Shown piece by piece: positions 34,894 through 41,497 of a DNA stretch of 64,000 bases (positions are counted from its first letter, which is position 1; every line of letters starts with the position of its first letter). Both the position numbers and the translations under genes were made by a program. The DNA comes from a virus: IMG/VR virus record IMGVR_UViG_3300032236_000747, positions 290,681-354,680 of that record; one strand, written 5' to 3'. Under the pieces are notes generated by a model, which saw only the letters and a list, made by a program, of their open reading frames with translations, ran no database searches and was not told where the DNA came from.

Positions 34894-35124
34894 ATGAATG
34901 CGATTGTATGGAGTAAGTATCACTGCCCTTTTTGCGACCAAGCAAAGGCATTGTTAAAATCAAAAGGATATACTATTGAAGAACGCAAGATCGGAGATGG
35001 CTATACCAAAGAAGAGTTGCTAGAAGCAGTTCCTAGCGCACGTACAGTACCACAAATATTTTTAGATGGTGCTCATGTTGGTGGATTTGATGAACTGAAG
35101 AGACATTTTAATACGGTGATCTAA
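34894..35124 (+). CDS. Glutaredoxin
   Basis: 76 residues. The CPFC active site (C11/C14) sits at the start of helix 1 in a thioredoxin fold; TVPQIFLDGAHVGGFDEL contains the cis-Pro and glutathione-binding GG. Reduces the NrdA C-terminal disulfide. Placed 13 nt after nrdB with an AAGGAAGAA ribosome site. The stop codon overlaps the next start (TAATG). Confidence 0.92.
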   Translation: MNAIVWSKYHCPFCDQAKALLKSKGYTIEERKIGDGYTKEELLEAVPSARTVPQIFLDGAHVGGFDELKRHFNTVI

Positions 35125-35597
35125 TGTCACAGTCTTTACCTTCTAGCGATGAAAGAAAGATGGAAGATCTTACAGACGACGATTTTGATATCAATAGCCA
35201 GACGATTAACATCAATGGTGGTAATAGTTGGCCTTATACTATGTCTACACTTAACACAGCTAGCTATTCTTGGCAACCAAGTTTAGGTAATATAACTGTT
35301 AGCAGTACACCTTCTAGTGGTAGCTGGTTAACTTCTAACGGAAGCGGAAGCACAGTATATACATCTAGTAATCTTAACGGATCAAATCTAAAGGTTTCGG
35401 GAGATGCTGAAGTCGACGGCGATATAAAAATCAAAGGTAAGAGCCTCGGTGAGTTTATGGATACCCTAGAAAGGCGCCTTGCTATATTAACTCCTGATCC
35501 TGATAAACTAGCACACTTCGAAGCTCTCAAGAAAGCATATAACCATTACAAGGTATTGGAAGCACTATGTGAGCTTCCAAATAAAAAAGATGAGTGA
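35124..35597 (+). CDS. Conserved phage protein, unknown
   Basis: 157 residues. The N-terminal half is Ser/Thr/Asn-rich (INSQTININGGNSWPYTMST). The C-terminal helices (SLGEFMDTLERRLAILTPDP, AHFEALKKAYNHYKVLEALC) match a motif I have seen repeated in phage proteins ending in EALKKAYxHYK. Follows glutaredoxin with start/stop overlap and overlaps the next small gene by 8 nt. Function unknown. Confidence 0.55.
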   Translation: MSQSLPSSDERKMEDLTDDDFDINSQTININGGNSWPYTMSTLNTASYSWQPSLGNITVSSTPSSGSWLTSNGSGSTVYTSSNLNGSNLKVSGDAEVDGDIKIKGKSLGEFMDTLERRLAILTPDPDKLAHFEALKKAYNHYKVLEALCELPNKKDE

Positions 35598-35733
35598 ATC
35601 CAATAAAATCAACGAGCTAGAAAAACAAATAAGATTTCTAACACAACAAGTTAGTAACTTAAATAAACGAGTAGACTTTTTAGAGCGTGAAAACAAACGC
35701 CGTAGAAGTGAAATACAACAACAGAAAAAATAA
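35590..35733 (+). CDS. Small coiled-coil protein
   Basis: 47 residues (MSESNKINELEKQIRFLTQQ... VDFLERENKRRRSE), a single continuous coiled coil with heptads of Ile/Leu/Val and a basic C-terminus. Overlaps the preceding gene by 8 nt, with a weak ribosome site, and precedes the next gene by 7 nt. Probably an oligomerising or adaptor peptide. Confidence 0.55.
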   Translation: MSESNKINELEKQIRFLTQQVSNLNKRVDFLERENKRRRSEIQQQKK

Positions 35734-35740
35734 GGACAGT

Positions 35741-36028
35741 ATGTTATTAAGTAAACCAATCGCTGCTAATGATATTATCAGCATTAAACTAATCAACGGT
35801 GATGAACTCATCACACGTTTTGTGGGTGAAGATGCTACCAGCATTGAAATCGAGCGCCCGCTAGCATTAACTATGGGAGCACAAGGGCTAGGTATGATTC
35901 CTTGGGTATTCTTAGGTGATAAGAATGTAATGTCACTAAAGAAAGATCATGTGTTTGTAATGGTACCTGCTAAAAAGGATGCCGCTGATCAGTACACGGA
36001 AGGCACTACTGGCATTGCGTTGAGATAA
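35741..36028 (+). CDS. Small beta-barrel protein, Sm-like character
   Basis: 95 residues from the ATG at 35741, preceded by AAGGACAGT. IISIKLINGDELITRFVGED followed by SIEIERPLALTMG has the strand pattern of Sm/LSm folds (strong bend strand, Gly-Asp turn), then VMSLKKDHVFVMVPAKKD. Related small proteins are common in T4-like marine phages. RNA binding is possible but not shown. Confidence 0.5.
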   Translation: MLLSKPIAANDIISIKLINGDELITRFVGEDATSIEIERPLALTMGAQGLGMIPWVFLGDKNVMSLKKDHVFVMVPAKKDAADQYTEGTTGIALR

Positions 36029-36029
36029 C

Positions 36030-37397
36030 ATGGCAACTAGTAATCAAGATACTGGTAGTGTTAATGCTGCAGGATCGGCTGCTAGTTATGCCACACAACC
36101 TGCAGGTACTGTAACCGGCGTTTCTAGACTATGGACTAGTGGTCAGGCTGCGCCTGTTGTTGAACGGTCGGTGTCTGTAGTCGGAGCATCAACTGATATT
36201 ACTACAGGGATTACTAGTGTAAATGCAGGAGTAGAAGCAACTAGCGCAGCAACTGTCGCAGCACCTAGTGTAACTTCTACTTTGGGTGCTGCTGCTGGTA
36301 CTGTTGGTACAGCCTTGGCAGCGGCTAGTGCTGTGGCAATAGGCGGTGGGGCAGTAATGGGGTTGATTAAATCAGTGTTAGGCCCTTGGAGAATAGCACC
36401 TTCTGTGAGTCTTACTGTCGGCGGCCTGCCTGCCATGAAGCAGTTATCTGGATTAGGTGCTCTCAAACAGTTTGCTAATAATATAACTAGTGGAGCCAAG
36501 GCAGGTTACAAAGGTCTACAAGCAATAGAAGGAAAAGTTTTAGGAACAGTTATTTCTGCAGTAGCAGGACAGGGTAGCAGTAATCCAAACGCAGCATCAA
36601 CTCCAGTTACTACGGCTAGTAACATTGTTGCGGCCAGTGCTATTGCCAACGTTGATACAACTAAGGTCAATCCGTATTCTACAGCACTTATAGAAGACAT
36701 GGTTTTCTGTAAAGTCTTGTCAACTGCTACAACTAGTACAGTTATATACCTAGCAGGTAATACAGGTACATCAGCTGGCGCTGTATTTTGGCAAGTACAA
36801 CAAGACTTTGCTAGTACTGCTACAGGATCTTATCAAAGTATTTTTTATTCAGCAAAACTCTTAACTGACGGATTATGCGGAGTATCCCAAACATCGGGGA
36901 TTATGAGTCTTGAAGATATTATTAAATCTAGTTCAACTAGTACGTTCGGCTCTGGTGTAATAACAATGCCTTCTGTTGGAACTTTTGCCGGAACACTCTA
37001 CTACTCGGATTTTATAAATTCTTCTACCGTGGCATTAGCTAACCTAATCATTGCGGCTAATACTTCTACTAGCACAGTTGCTCAAATAACTACACTTAGA
37101 AGCAATCTTAATCTTTATACTCAAAACTTATCAAATAGAGTTAACGCAGATATAAACAATCAAATAACTTATCTTACACAGATGGGTAACATAGGTAGTG
37201 TTGCTAATGCTGCTAAGACATTAACTGAGATTAGAAGCAATCAACCATTAGATATTATTAATCTCTACCAAAGTACGATCAACCCTGCTCTATATAATCA
37301 TATTAATACACTTTCGATACTAAGTTATATAGATTCATCTAACACAGCAACAGCAGCAGCGGCTGTATCTGTTCTAACAGCAACTACTGCTACATAA
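36030..37397 (+). CDS. Large Ala/Ser/Thr-rich hypothetical protein
   Basis: 455 residues. N-terminal 110 residues are low-complexity Ala/Thr/Val/Ser. About 95-120 is hydrophobic and Gly-rich (ALAAASAVAIGGGAVMGLIK), possibly membrane-active. The rest is helical with repeated Asn/Thr/Ser (LNLYTQNLSNRVNADINNQI). The composition resembles virion proteins, possibly a pilot or structural protein. No family recognised. Begins 1 nt after the preceding stop and is the last gene before the tmRNA locus. Confidence 0.45.
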   Translation: MATSNQDTGSVNAAGSAASYATQPAGTVTGVSRLWTSGQAAPVVERSVSVVGASTDITTGITSVNAGVEATSAATVAAPSVTSTLGAAAGTVGTALAAASAVAIGGGAVMGLIKSVLGPWRIAPSVSLTVGGLPAMKQLSGLGALKQFANNITSGAKAGYKGLQAIEGKVLGTVISAVAGQGSSNPNAASTPVTTASNIVAASAIANVDTTKVNPYSTALIEDMVFCKVLSTATTSTVIYLAGNTGTSAGAVFWQVQQDFASTATGSYQSIFYSAKLLTDGLCGVSQTSGIMSLEDIIKSSSTSTFGSGVITMPSVGTFAGTLYYSDFINSSTVALANLIIAANTSTSTVAQITTLRSNLNLYTQNLSNRVNADINNQITYLTQMGNIGSVANAAKTLTEIRSNQPLDIINLYQSTINPALYNHINTLSILSYIDSSNTATAAAAVSVLTATTAT

Positions 37398-37405
37398 ACT
37401 AGTAA

Positions 37406-37411
37406 TAAATA
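37406..37411 (+). promoter_or_regulatory. Late-type TAAATA motif
   Basis: AATAAATACC lies 6 nt before the first pairing segment of the candidate pseudoknot RNA at 37417, so it could start that RNA. Confidence 0.35.
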
Positions 37412-37416
37412 CCTAC

Positions 37417-37486
37417 ATCCAAATAGCATCCCGGCGTAGCCAGGGCTAGATAGGGCTAGGCGAAGCTAACTGTTTGGATCGTCGGG
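37417..37486 (+). ncRNA. Candidate H-type pseudoknot RNA
   Basis: Four segments alternate as required for a pseudoknot. ATCCAAA (37417-37423) pairs with TTTGGAT (37473-37479). CCCGGCG (37430-37436) pairs with CGTCGGG (37480-37486) with one G.U. The two 3' arms are adjacent, allowing coaxial stacking. The loop also has TAGC/GCTA (37437-37440 with 37465-37468). It lies between a gene stop and the tmRNA promoter. It could be a short RNA or a 3' end structure; unknown family. Confidence 0.4.
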
Positions 37487-37515
37487 TTGACAACATTCCT
37501 TGATTGTTGTATAAT
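37487..37515 (+). promoter_or_regulatory. Consensus sigma70 promoter of the tmRNA gene
   Basis: TTGACA (37487-37492), 17-bp spacer, TATAAT (37510-37515): a perfect match. Predicted start about 37522, exactly where the tmRNA acceptor piece begins. Confidence 0.85.
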
Positions 37516-37521
37516 AAAAGT

Positions 37522-37586
37522 TATTGCTGTATGAAGCAAAGAGAAAAGTGTTCTGGACGCGGGTTCGACTCCCGCCAGGTCCACCA
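37522..37586 (+). ncRNA. ssrA: Permuted tmRNA, acceptor (3') piece
   Basis: This is the part of tmRNA that carries the CCA end, placed upstream of the tag-coding part. T arm: GCGGG-TTCGACT-CCCGC (37559-37575). Acceptor strand CAGGTCC (37576-37582), discriminator A, then CCA (37584-37586). It closely matches the E. coli tmRNA 3' end (GGACGCGGGTTC...). The strand pairs with GGGCCTG at 37842-37848, giving the G3.U70 pair that alanyl-tRNA synthetase needs. UUGCUGU (37524-37530) and UUCUG (37551-37555) pair with the coding piece to form helix P2. Confidence 0.92.
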
Positions 37587-37597
37587 TAAGGAAGTTT

Positions 37598-37840
37598 GTG
37601 AAAGAGTATTACATAGTTAATGGTAAAAAGTGTAAAAGAGATTCATTGCAAGATGACCTCATTTGGTCCATGAAACAATCCGATAACACTTTCAAACATT
37701 ATTGGATAGACGAACAGCAAGGATTAGGAAACAGTCACGGTGGACAATATATGCCTCCGTGGATTATGAATCGTAATCGTTATGTTGTTGATGATTTTGG
37801 AACGGTTGTAAAATATCTTCCATACAAAGTTTCTTTATGA
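37598..37840 (+). CDS. Reading frame inside the tmRNA intervening segment
   Basis: 80 residues from a GTG with TAAGGAAG 4-5 nt upstream, only 11 nt after the tmRNA CCA. Its TGA ends one base before the first G of the tmRNA coding piece. The sequence (MKEYYIVNGKKCKRDSLQDD... YWIDEQQGLGNSHGGQYMPP) looks like a real small protein, with normal amino-acid composition. No family recognised. Permuted tmRNA genes normally have a short spacer that is discarded; here it is about 255 nt and coding. The protein could be translated from the precursor or from the excised spacer. Confidence 0.65.
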   Translation: MKEYYIVNGKKCKRDSLQDDLIWSMKQSDNTFKHYWIDEQQGLGNSHGGQYMPPWIMNRNRYVVDDFGTVVKYLPYKVSL

Positions 37841-37841
37841 T

Positions 37842-38027
37842 GGGCCTGCCATGGTTTCGACAGGGCAAAGAGTAACAGAGTGGACAGCAGGGCAAAGCAG
37901 AAGCCCTTAGGGTTGGGGATTCCCGGCCGTAGACGCAAAAAAAGTAAATGCAAACGACTCACAGTTTCTAATGGTTGCCTGATAAAGGCTTCCGGGGTAG
38001 GAAATACCTTGCAACAGAAAATAACAG
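37842..38027 (+). ncRNA. ssrA: Permuted tmRNA, coding (5') piece with proteolysis tag
   Basis: Begins GGGCCTG (acceptor strand) then CCATGGTTTCGACAGGG, the conserved tmRNA D-arm region. CAGAG (37876-37880) and ACAGCAG (37884-37890) pair with the acceptor piece as helix P2. The resume codon GCA is at 37950-37952; the tag reads A-N-D-S-Q-F-L-M-V-A followed by TGA TAA (37980-37985). Bacterial tags also start A-N-D and end in small hydrophobic residues (ALAA, AVAA). The 3' end before the terminator is approximate. Confidence 0.92.
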
Positions 38028-38045
38028 AACCCGCTTCGGCGGGTT
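38028..38045. terminator. Terminator of tmRNA gene (UUCG loop)
   Basis: AACCCGC-TTCG-GCGGGTT followed by TCTT. It may also serve the convergent endolysin gene on the minus strand. Confidence 0.85.
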
Positions 38046-38047
38046 TC

Positions 38048-38728
38048 TTATGTTTTCTTAGAAGCCCATTGTTTAACTGCTGGATAGTATGTTGTAAACA
38101 GTTGATGACGTTTTTTGATTTCAGCAGCAGGCGCAGCTTTTCCATTAATGGCTCTTGTAACTGAAGCAGTATCAGCAAAGTCCTTTATACGTCTTTTAAC
38201 ATTTTGATCCCAAAACCATTTAGCAATCTTTGCCGCTTCGTGGGGATCTGCTGCCTTACTAGGATGTTCAACATAATATGATTCATCGCCATGCACGCCT
38301 GCGCCAGCAGCAATATAGTTACCCTTGCCTGTTAACTGAATGAATCCACGTCCGGCATATTCCAAAGCATCATTTGCGCCTTGGTTACCTGTGCTACGTG
38401 CATATTTGTGAGCTGCTTTATTAGGCCGACCTATCTCGCCGAGGTGTTTAAAGTTACCTGTTTCTGCGCTACACTGTGCTAGAAACTGTGCTAGTTCTGT
38501 TGGCTCGGTCATACCGCTGTTAATAGCATGTGAAGACAGTATTTTACGTGCTACATCGGCATCAACTTTTGGTGCTTGAACTAGTGGTTGCACTTTTGTA
38601 CTACGTGGATCTATTTTTTGGGGATGTTGAACAGGCTTGGCTTGTGCTATACCTGCTGCCATTGCGGCTGCTCCACCAAGGAATCCCCTGCGTGTTAAAT
38701 CTTCTCTAGTAATTTCGTATATTCGCAT
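38048..38728 (-). CDS. GH19-type endolysin with twin-arginine-like signal
   Basis: 226 residues from the ATG at 38728. The catalytic part contains LAQFLAQCSAETGNF (general acid Glu) and YAGRGFIQLTGKGNY, hallmarks of glycoside hydrolase family 19 lysozyme/chitinase domains that cut peptidoglycan. The N-terminus has TRRGFLGGAAAMAAGIAQA (RR at 13-14), which fits a twin-arginine (Tat) export signal with an AQA cleavage site. Export of an endolysin in this way would be unusual. A TAAATA motif (38733-38738, minus) abuts the start. Confidence 0.8.
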   Translation of the reverse strand: MRIYEITREDLTRRGFLGGAAAMAAGIAQAKPVQHPQKIDPRSTKVQPLVQAPKVDADVARKILSSHAINSGMTEPTELAQFLAQCSAETGNFKHLGEIGRPNKAAHKYARSTGNQGANDALEYAGRGFIQLTGKGNYIAAGAGVHGDESYYVEHPSKAADPHEAAKIAKWFWDQNVKRRIKDFADTASVTRAINGKAAPAAEIKKRHQLFTTYYPAVKQWASKKT

Positions 38729-38732
38729 CAAG

Positions 38733-38738
38733 TATTTA
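38733..38738 (-). promoter_or_regulatory. Late-type TAAATA motif (minus strand), leaderless configuration
   Basis: Reads TAAATACTTG then ATG (38728) on the minus strand; no ribosome site. Consistent with late expression of the endolysin. Confidence 0.45.
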
Positions 38739-38757
38739 GTTATGGATAAAAGATGAC

Positions 38758-38786
38758 TTTACAACCGACGATTTCTTGTGTATAAT
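38758..38786 (+). promoter_or_regulatory. Sigma70-type promoter
   Basis: TTTACA (38758-38763), 17-bp spacer, TATAAT (38781-38786). Heads the plus-strand group of small genes starting at 38.8 kb. Confidence 0.7.
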
Positions 38787-38792
38787 ATTACT

Positions 38793-38891
38793 ATGATAGC
38801 TTATTGGATAGTCGCAGGATTTTTTACCGCATTCGGGTGGCATTATGGTGAAAAGTTTATTGTGACATATGTTGACAAACCCGAAACTAAA
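38793..38891 (+). CDS. Possible tiny leaderless membrane peptide
   Basis: 32 codons (MIAYWIVAGFFTAFGWHYGE...). ATG lies 7 nt after the -10 box, so it would have to be translated leaderless. The N-terminal 17 residues are hydrophobic. It may simply be the 5' leader of the next gene; support is weak. Confidence 0.3.
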
Positions 38892-38913
38892 ATAGAACAA
38901 CTGGAAAAGTAAT

Positions 38914-39138
38914 ATGGCAACAAAGAAAAAAGCCAAACAGTTTAACTATGCTGTAGGTCACTACTGGGAAGGCGAAAGCGGATCAGTAGGTACTTATGCT
39001 TACGGCAATGATATCTTCTACGGCACTATGGAACAAGCACAAAGCTTCTTGAAATATGTACAGGAAGAGAACAAAAAGAAAAAAGTAGCTGATCGCAGAG
39101 ATTGGCGTATCTTTCAACTAATCGAAGTTCCGGTATGA
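38914..39138 (+). CDS. Small hypothetical protein
   Basis: 74 residues (MATKKKAKQFNYAVGHYWEG... YGTMEQAQSFLKYVQEENKK). The Lys-rich N-terminus is followed by an aromatic-rich middle. GGAAAAG serves as ribosome site. Its TGA overlaps the ATG of the next gene. The first clear gene behind the 38758 promoter; unknown family. Confidence 0.55.
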   Translation: MATKKKAKQFNYAVGHYWEGESGSVGTYAYGNDIFYGTMEQAQSFLKYVQEENKKKKVADRRDWRIFQLIEVPV

Positions 39139-39251
39139 CAGAATTTAGCTGGGGGCCAATCATTGGCACAGTTATTGCTATTGCGGGTATGTTGTTTGCG
39201 TTGGTATTGGGTTATATCATCGGTTATAGTGATGCCAAGGAAGGCAGATGA
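39135..39251 (+). CDS. Small single-pass membrane protein
   Basis: 38 residues (MTEFSWGPIIGTVIAIAGML... YIIGYSDAKEGR): one strongly hydrophobic segment (about 8-30) with a short charged tail. Start and stop overlap the flanking genes by 4 nt each (ATGA), so it is translated as part of a coupled series. Function unknown. Confidence 0.6.
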   Translation: MTEFSWGPIIGTVIAIAGMLFALVLGYIIGYSDAKEGR

Positions 39252-39457
39252 ATGAATCCGAGAACACCATGCGAGCCTTGGCAGAAAAGCCGTTGCTGGT
39301 CAAAAGCCGCTGGTGCTTGGTTGGATGGCATCGTTGGACACAGTGGGGTAAACCACTAATCCGAGAAGAAGGCGCCTATACAGTAGACTATCAAACTCGA
39401 GTTTGTGCCAGTTGTAATGTGTATAATGTTAAAGTTTTGAGAAGGGTATGGAAATGA
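39248..39457 (+). CDS. Small CxxC protein
   Basis: 69 residues. RVCASCNVYNVKVLRRVWK at the end has a CxxC pair; with C and H residues upstream (RWCLVGWHRWTQW) a zinc site is possible. The pattern resembles small phage zinc-ribbon-type proteins. Overlaps its neighbours by 4 nt on both sides. Confidence 0.5.
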   Translation: MNESENTMRALAEKPLLVKSRWCLVGWHRWTQWGKPLIREEGAYTVDYQTRVCASCNVYNVKVLRRVWK

Positions 39458-39495
39458 TGCAAGATTTAGAAGTTTTTTATGAGGATGACGAATGA
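39454..39495 (+). pseudogene. Remnant or duplicated 3' end (13 codons)
   Basis: Reads MMQDLEVFYEDDE. The last 26 nt (39470-39495) are identical to the 3' end of the gene at 39941-40279 (40254-40279), including its stop and the following start overlap. It looks like what remains after a duplication or deletion, now acting as a translational coupling link. Confidence 0.45.
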
Positions 39496-39941
39496 AAACA
39501 CAAACAGTTGAAACATACGATTGGCAAGAAGATGTTGAGCCTATTCTTCGTGCCAATCTAAATGAACTACTTGTTGCTAAAGGTATTGACCCATTAGATG
39601 ACTTACACGGCGGTACCTTCAAAGATGGCAAGTGGGTTAGTGTTAGTGAATCACGGGACTATCGTAACTACTGGCATGCCTATGTTGAGATGTGGGGTGA
39701 GCGACTACATAACGACAGTTATCAAAATGTTTGGTTCAATGACGCCGATGATGACGAAGAATGGCACTACTGTGTCAAACATCTACGTCAATGGGCTAAC
39801 CATACCTATCGTCAGTATAATCACACTGACCCTAACTGGACAGATGACTTAGTTATTGCGTTGCGTAAGGTAGTGAAAGAACATTTCCCTAAAGATGAAG
39901 TACATGGTGGTCATCCTGTTGTATTCTGGTGGAGTTGGTAA
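39492..39941 (+). CDS. Hypothetical protein
   Basis: 149 residues, acidic and aromatic-rich (TYDWQEDVEPILRANLNELL, YRNYWHAYVEMWGERLHN, WFNDADDDEEWHYCVKHLRQ). No known motif. Starts in the copied ATGA junction and its TAA overlaps the next ATG, so it belongs to the coupled group at 38.9-40.5 kb. Confidence 0.5.
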   Translation: MKTQTVETYDWQEDVEPILRANLNELLVAKGIDPLDDLHGGTFKDGKWVSVSESRDYRNYWHAYVEMWGERLHNDSYQNVWFNDADDDEEWHYCVKHLRQWANHTYRQYNHTDPNWTDDLVIALRKVVKEHFPKDEVHGGHPVVFWWSW

Positions 39942-40279
39942 TGATTACACTACAACTATTGGAAGCTGATGATGTTGTACATCCAGATGATTGGTGCCGT
40001 CCTTTAAGCATTGTATCAATGAGCGGTGGACACAGTGATTACTATTCATTTACTAATCAATACACGGGCGCACCTGAGAACAATGTCAAATGGGTCAAAG
40101 TCAAATATATTCTTGGCAAACCTTGGCACGGCAAAACAGTCAAAGAGATTGACGCAGGTCTAGGTAAGTTTATAAAATATGAATATGTAAGGGGAGATAT
40201 CCCAATACGAAGCCGACTGAGTCTGAGTGGTTACAACATCACTGACTATACAAAAGTTTTTTATGAGGATGACGAATGA
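39941..40279 (+). CDS. Hypothetical protein
   Basis: 112 residues (MITLQLLEADDVVHPDDWCR... VKYILGKPWHGKTVKEIDAG). The ATG at 39941 overlaps the previous stop and is preferred to a GTG four codons upstream. Ends in KVFYEDDE, encoded by the same 26 nt that end the remnant at 39454-39495. Unknown function. Confidence 0.5.
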   Translation: MITLQLLEADDVVHPDDWCRPLSIVSMSGGHSDYYSFTNQYTGAPENNVKWVKVKYILGKPWHGKTVKEIDAGLGKFIKYEYVRGDIPIRSRLSLSGYNITDYTKVFYEDDE

Positions 40280-40455
40280 TGATTCCACACACTGAATATG
40301 AAAAACTTGCCCTCCTTGAAGAAATTCAACGAGGGGACAAGGTCGTTCTTCCTACCAGTATGGAACACGCTAGGTTTATGGTGATGGTTGGGCAGGCCTA
40401 TATCAATGAGCATCATCAGGCTTTAATGGATACCATTAAATACTCTGATAAATAA
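40276..40455 (+). CDS. Small hypothetical protein
   Basis: 59 residues (MMIPHTEYEKLALLEEIQRG... MVMVGQAYINEHHQALMDTI), helical. Two adjacent ATG codons; the first overlaps the previous stop. A hairpin (TTTGCGG/CCGCAAA) follows about 2 nt after the stop region and may end this transcript. Confidence 0.5.
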   Translation: MMIPHTEYEKLALLEEIQRGDKVVLPTSMEHARFMVMVGQAYINEHHQALMDTIKYSDK

Positions 40456-40528
40456 ATTTGCGGGTGGTCCGCAAACCCACAGACTTTAATAATAAGCGTT
40501 TAGTCTGTACGCTGTATAAGGAGATACC

Positions 40529-41425
40529 ATGATGTATCAATCAAAACTCGTTGCGAGTCTAAAAGCTAACGGCAAAATTCTACGTGAATTTAAAGACACA
40601 GTATACATTCCATTCGGCAGTGAATACTCATTCCTAATCAAGAACCTTCATACACAACGAGCATGTGTTAATATTTTTATTGACGGTGAAGATGTTGTAG
40701 AGGGCGGACTTGTTGTTAACGCAGGACAAGAAGTTAACCTAGAACGTTATGTAAAGAACGGTAACCTCACAGCAGGTAACAAGTTTAAGTTTATTGAACG
40801 CACAGGTGCAGTTGAAGAGCACCGAGGTATAAAACTAGAAGATGGTCTAGTGCGCATTGAGTTCCAATACGAAAAGTATACACCACCATTGGTTACAACG
40901 AAATGGGTTCCGGGACATTATGAGTACGACACTAGCCTTACTCGCGGCCTGTTTAACAATCCAATGTATGGTGGTATGACTGGCATTAGCAATAGCACCG
41001 GAGATCGTTTCAGCGTAACTGCTAGCGGTGCTAGCTATTCAACTAATGTTAACGGCCAAATGCGTGGTGTTGATTTTAGCAAAGGAGAAAGTGTAAAAGC
41101 AACTGCTGCGGCCGCAATCAACAAAGTAGCACCTCAGTCTAGCGAAGTACACGATGGTATGGCCACTTGTGATTGGAACGATGTTGGTATTACTGTTCCC
41201 GGTAGCAAGTCAGATCAACGTTTCACTCATATTACAATGGGGGCAATGGAAATAGAAAAGCATAGTATTGTTCTTAAACTACTAGGCGAAACCCCTGATA
41301 ACAAACCTGTACTACAGCCCGTTACAGTTGAACGCAAGCCCGAGTGTGTGACCTGCGGCAAGAAGAACAAGGCTACTGCTAAGTTTTGCGCAGAGTGTGG
41401 TACAGCACTAGAAATATTTGCTTAA
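40529..41425 (+). CDS. Zinc-ribbon protein, virion- or host-surface-like
   Basis: 298 residues. The N-terminal part is a beta-domain (YIPFGSEYSFLIKNLHTQRA, VNIFIDGEDVVEGGLVVNAG). The C-terminus holds a zinc ribbon (ECVTCGKKNKATAKFCAECG, C-x2-C...C-x2-C). Preceded by a strong ribosome site (AAGGAGATACC) and closed by its own UUCG terminator, so it is monocistronic. Similar zinc-ribbon-ended phage proteins exist but their role is not established. Confidence 0.5.
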   Translation: MMYQSKLVASLKANGKILREFKDTVYIPFGSEYSFLIKNLHTQRACVNIFIDGEDVVEGGLVVNAGQEVNLERYVKNGNLTAGNKFKFIERTGAVEEHRGIKLEDGLVRIEFQYEKYTPPLVTTKWVPGHYEYDTSLTRGLFNNPMYGGMTGISNSTGDRFSVTASGASYSTNVNGQMRGVDFSKGESVKATAAAAINKVAPQSSEVHDGMATCDWNDVGITVPGSKSDQRFTHITMGAMEIEKHSIVLKLLGETPDNKPVLQPVTVERKPECVTCGKKNKATAKFCAECGTALEIFA

Positions 41426-41439
41426 TATTTTAGTACTAC

Positions 41440-41459
41440 AAATCCGCTTCGGCGGATTT
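41440..41459 (+). terminator. UUCG-loop terminator
   Basis: AAATCCGC-TTCG-GCGGATTT, followed by CTATT. Ends the zinc-ribbon gene. Confidence 0.8.
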
Positions 41460-41462
41460 CTA

Positions 41463-41491
41463 TTGACTATTTGATAAAACCACTGTATAAT
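41463..41491 (+). promoter_or_regulatory. Sigma70-type promoter, leaderless configuration
   Basis: TTGACT (41463-41468), 17-bp spacer, TATAAT (41486-41491). ATG of the next gene at 41498. The spacer contains ATAAAACCACTG, related to the promoters at 42116 and 42733. Confidence 0.75.
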
Positions 41492-41497
41492 AATAAC

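Noticed and set aside
37598-37840. Treating the spacer in the tmRNA locus as non-coding junk
   Set aside because: It has a ribosome site, a normal amino-acid composition and fits the spacer boundaries almost to the base, so it was kept as a coding sequence.
41471-41497. Upstream start for the HExxH gene
   Set aside because: It lies within the promoter between the -35 and -10 boxes; the ATG at 41498 just after the -10 box fits better.
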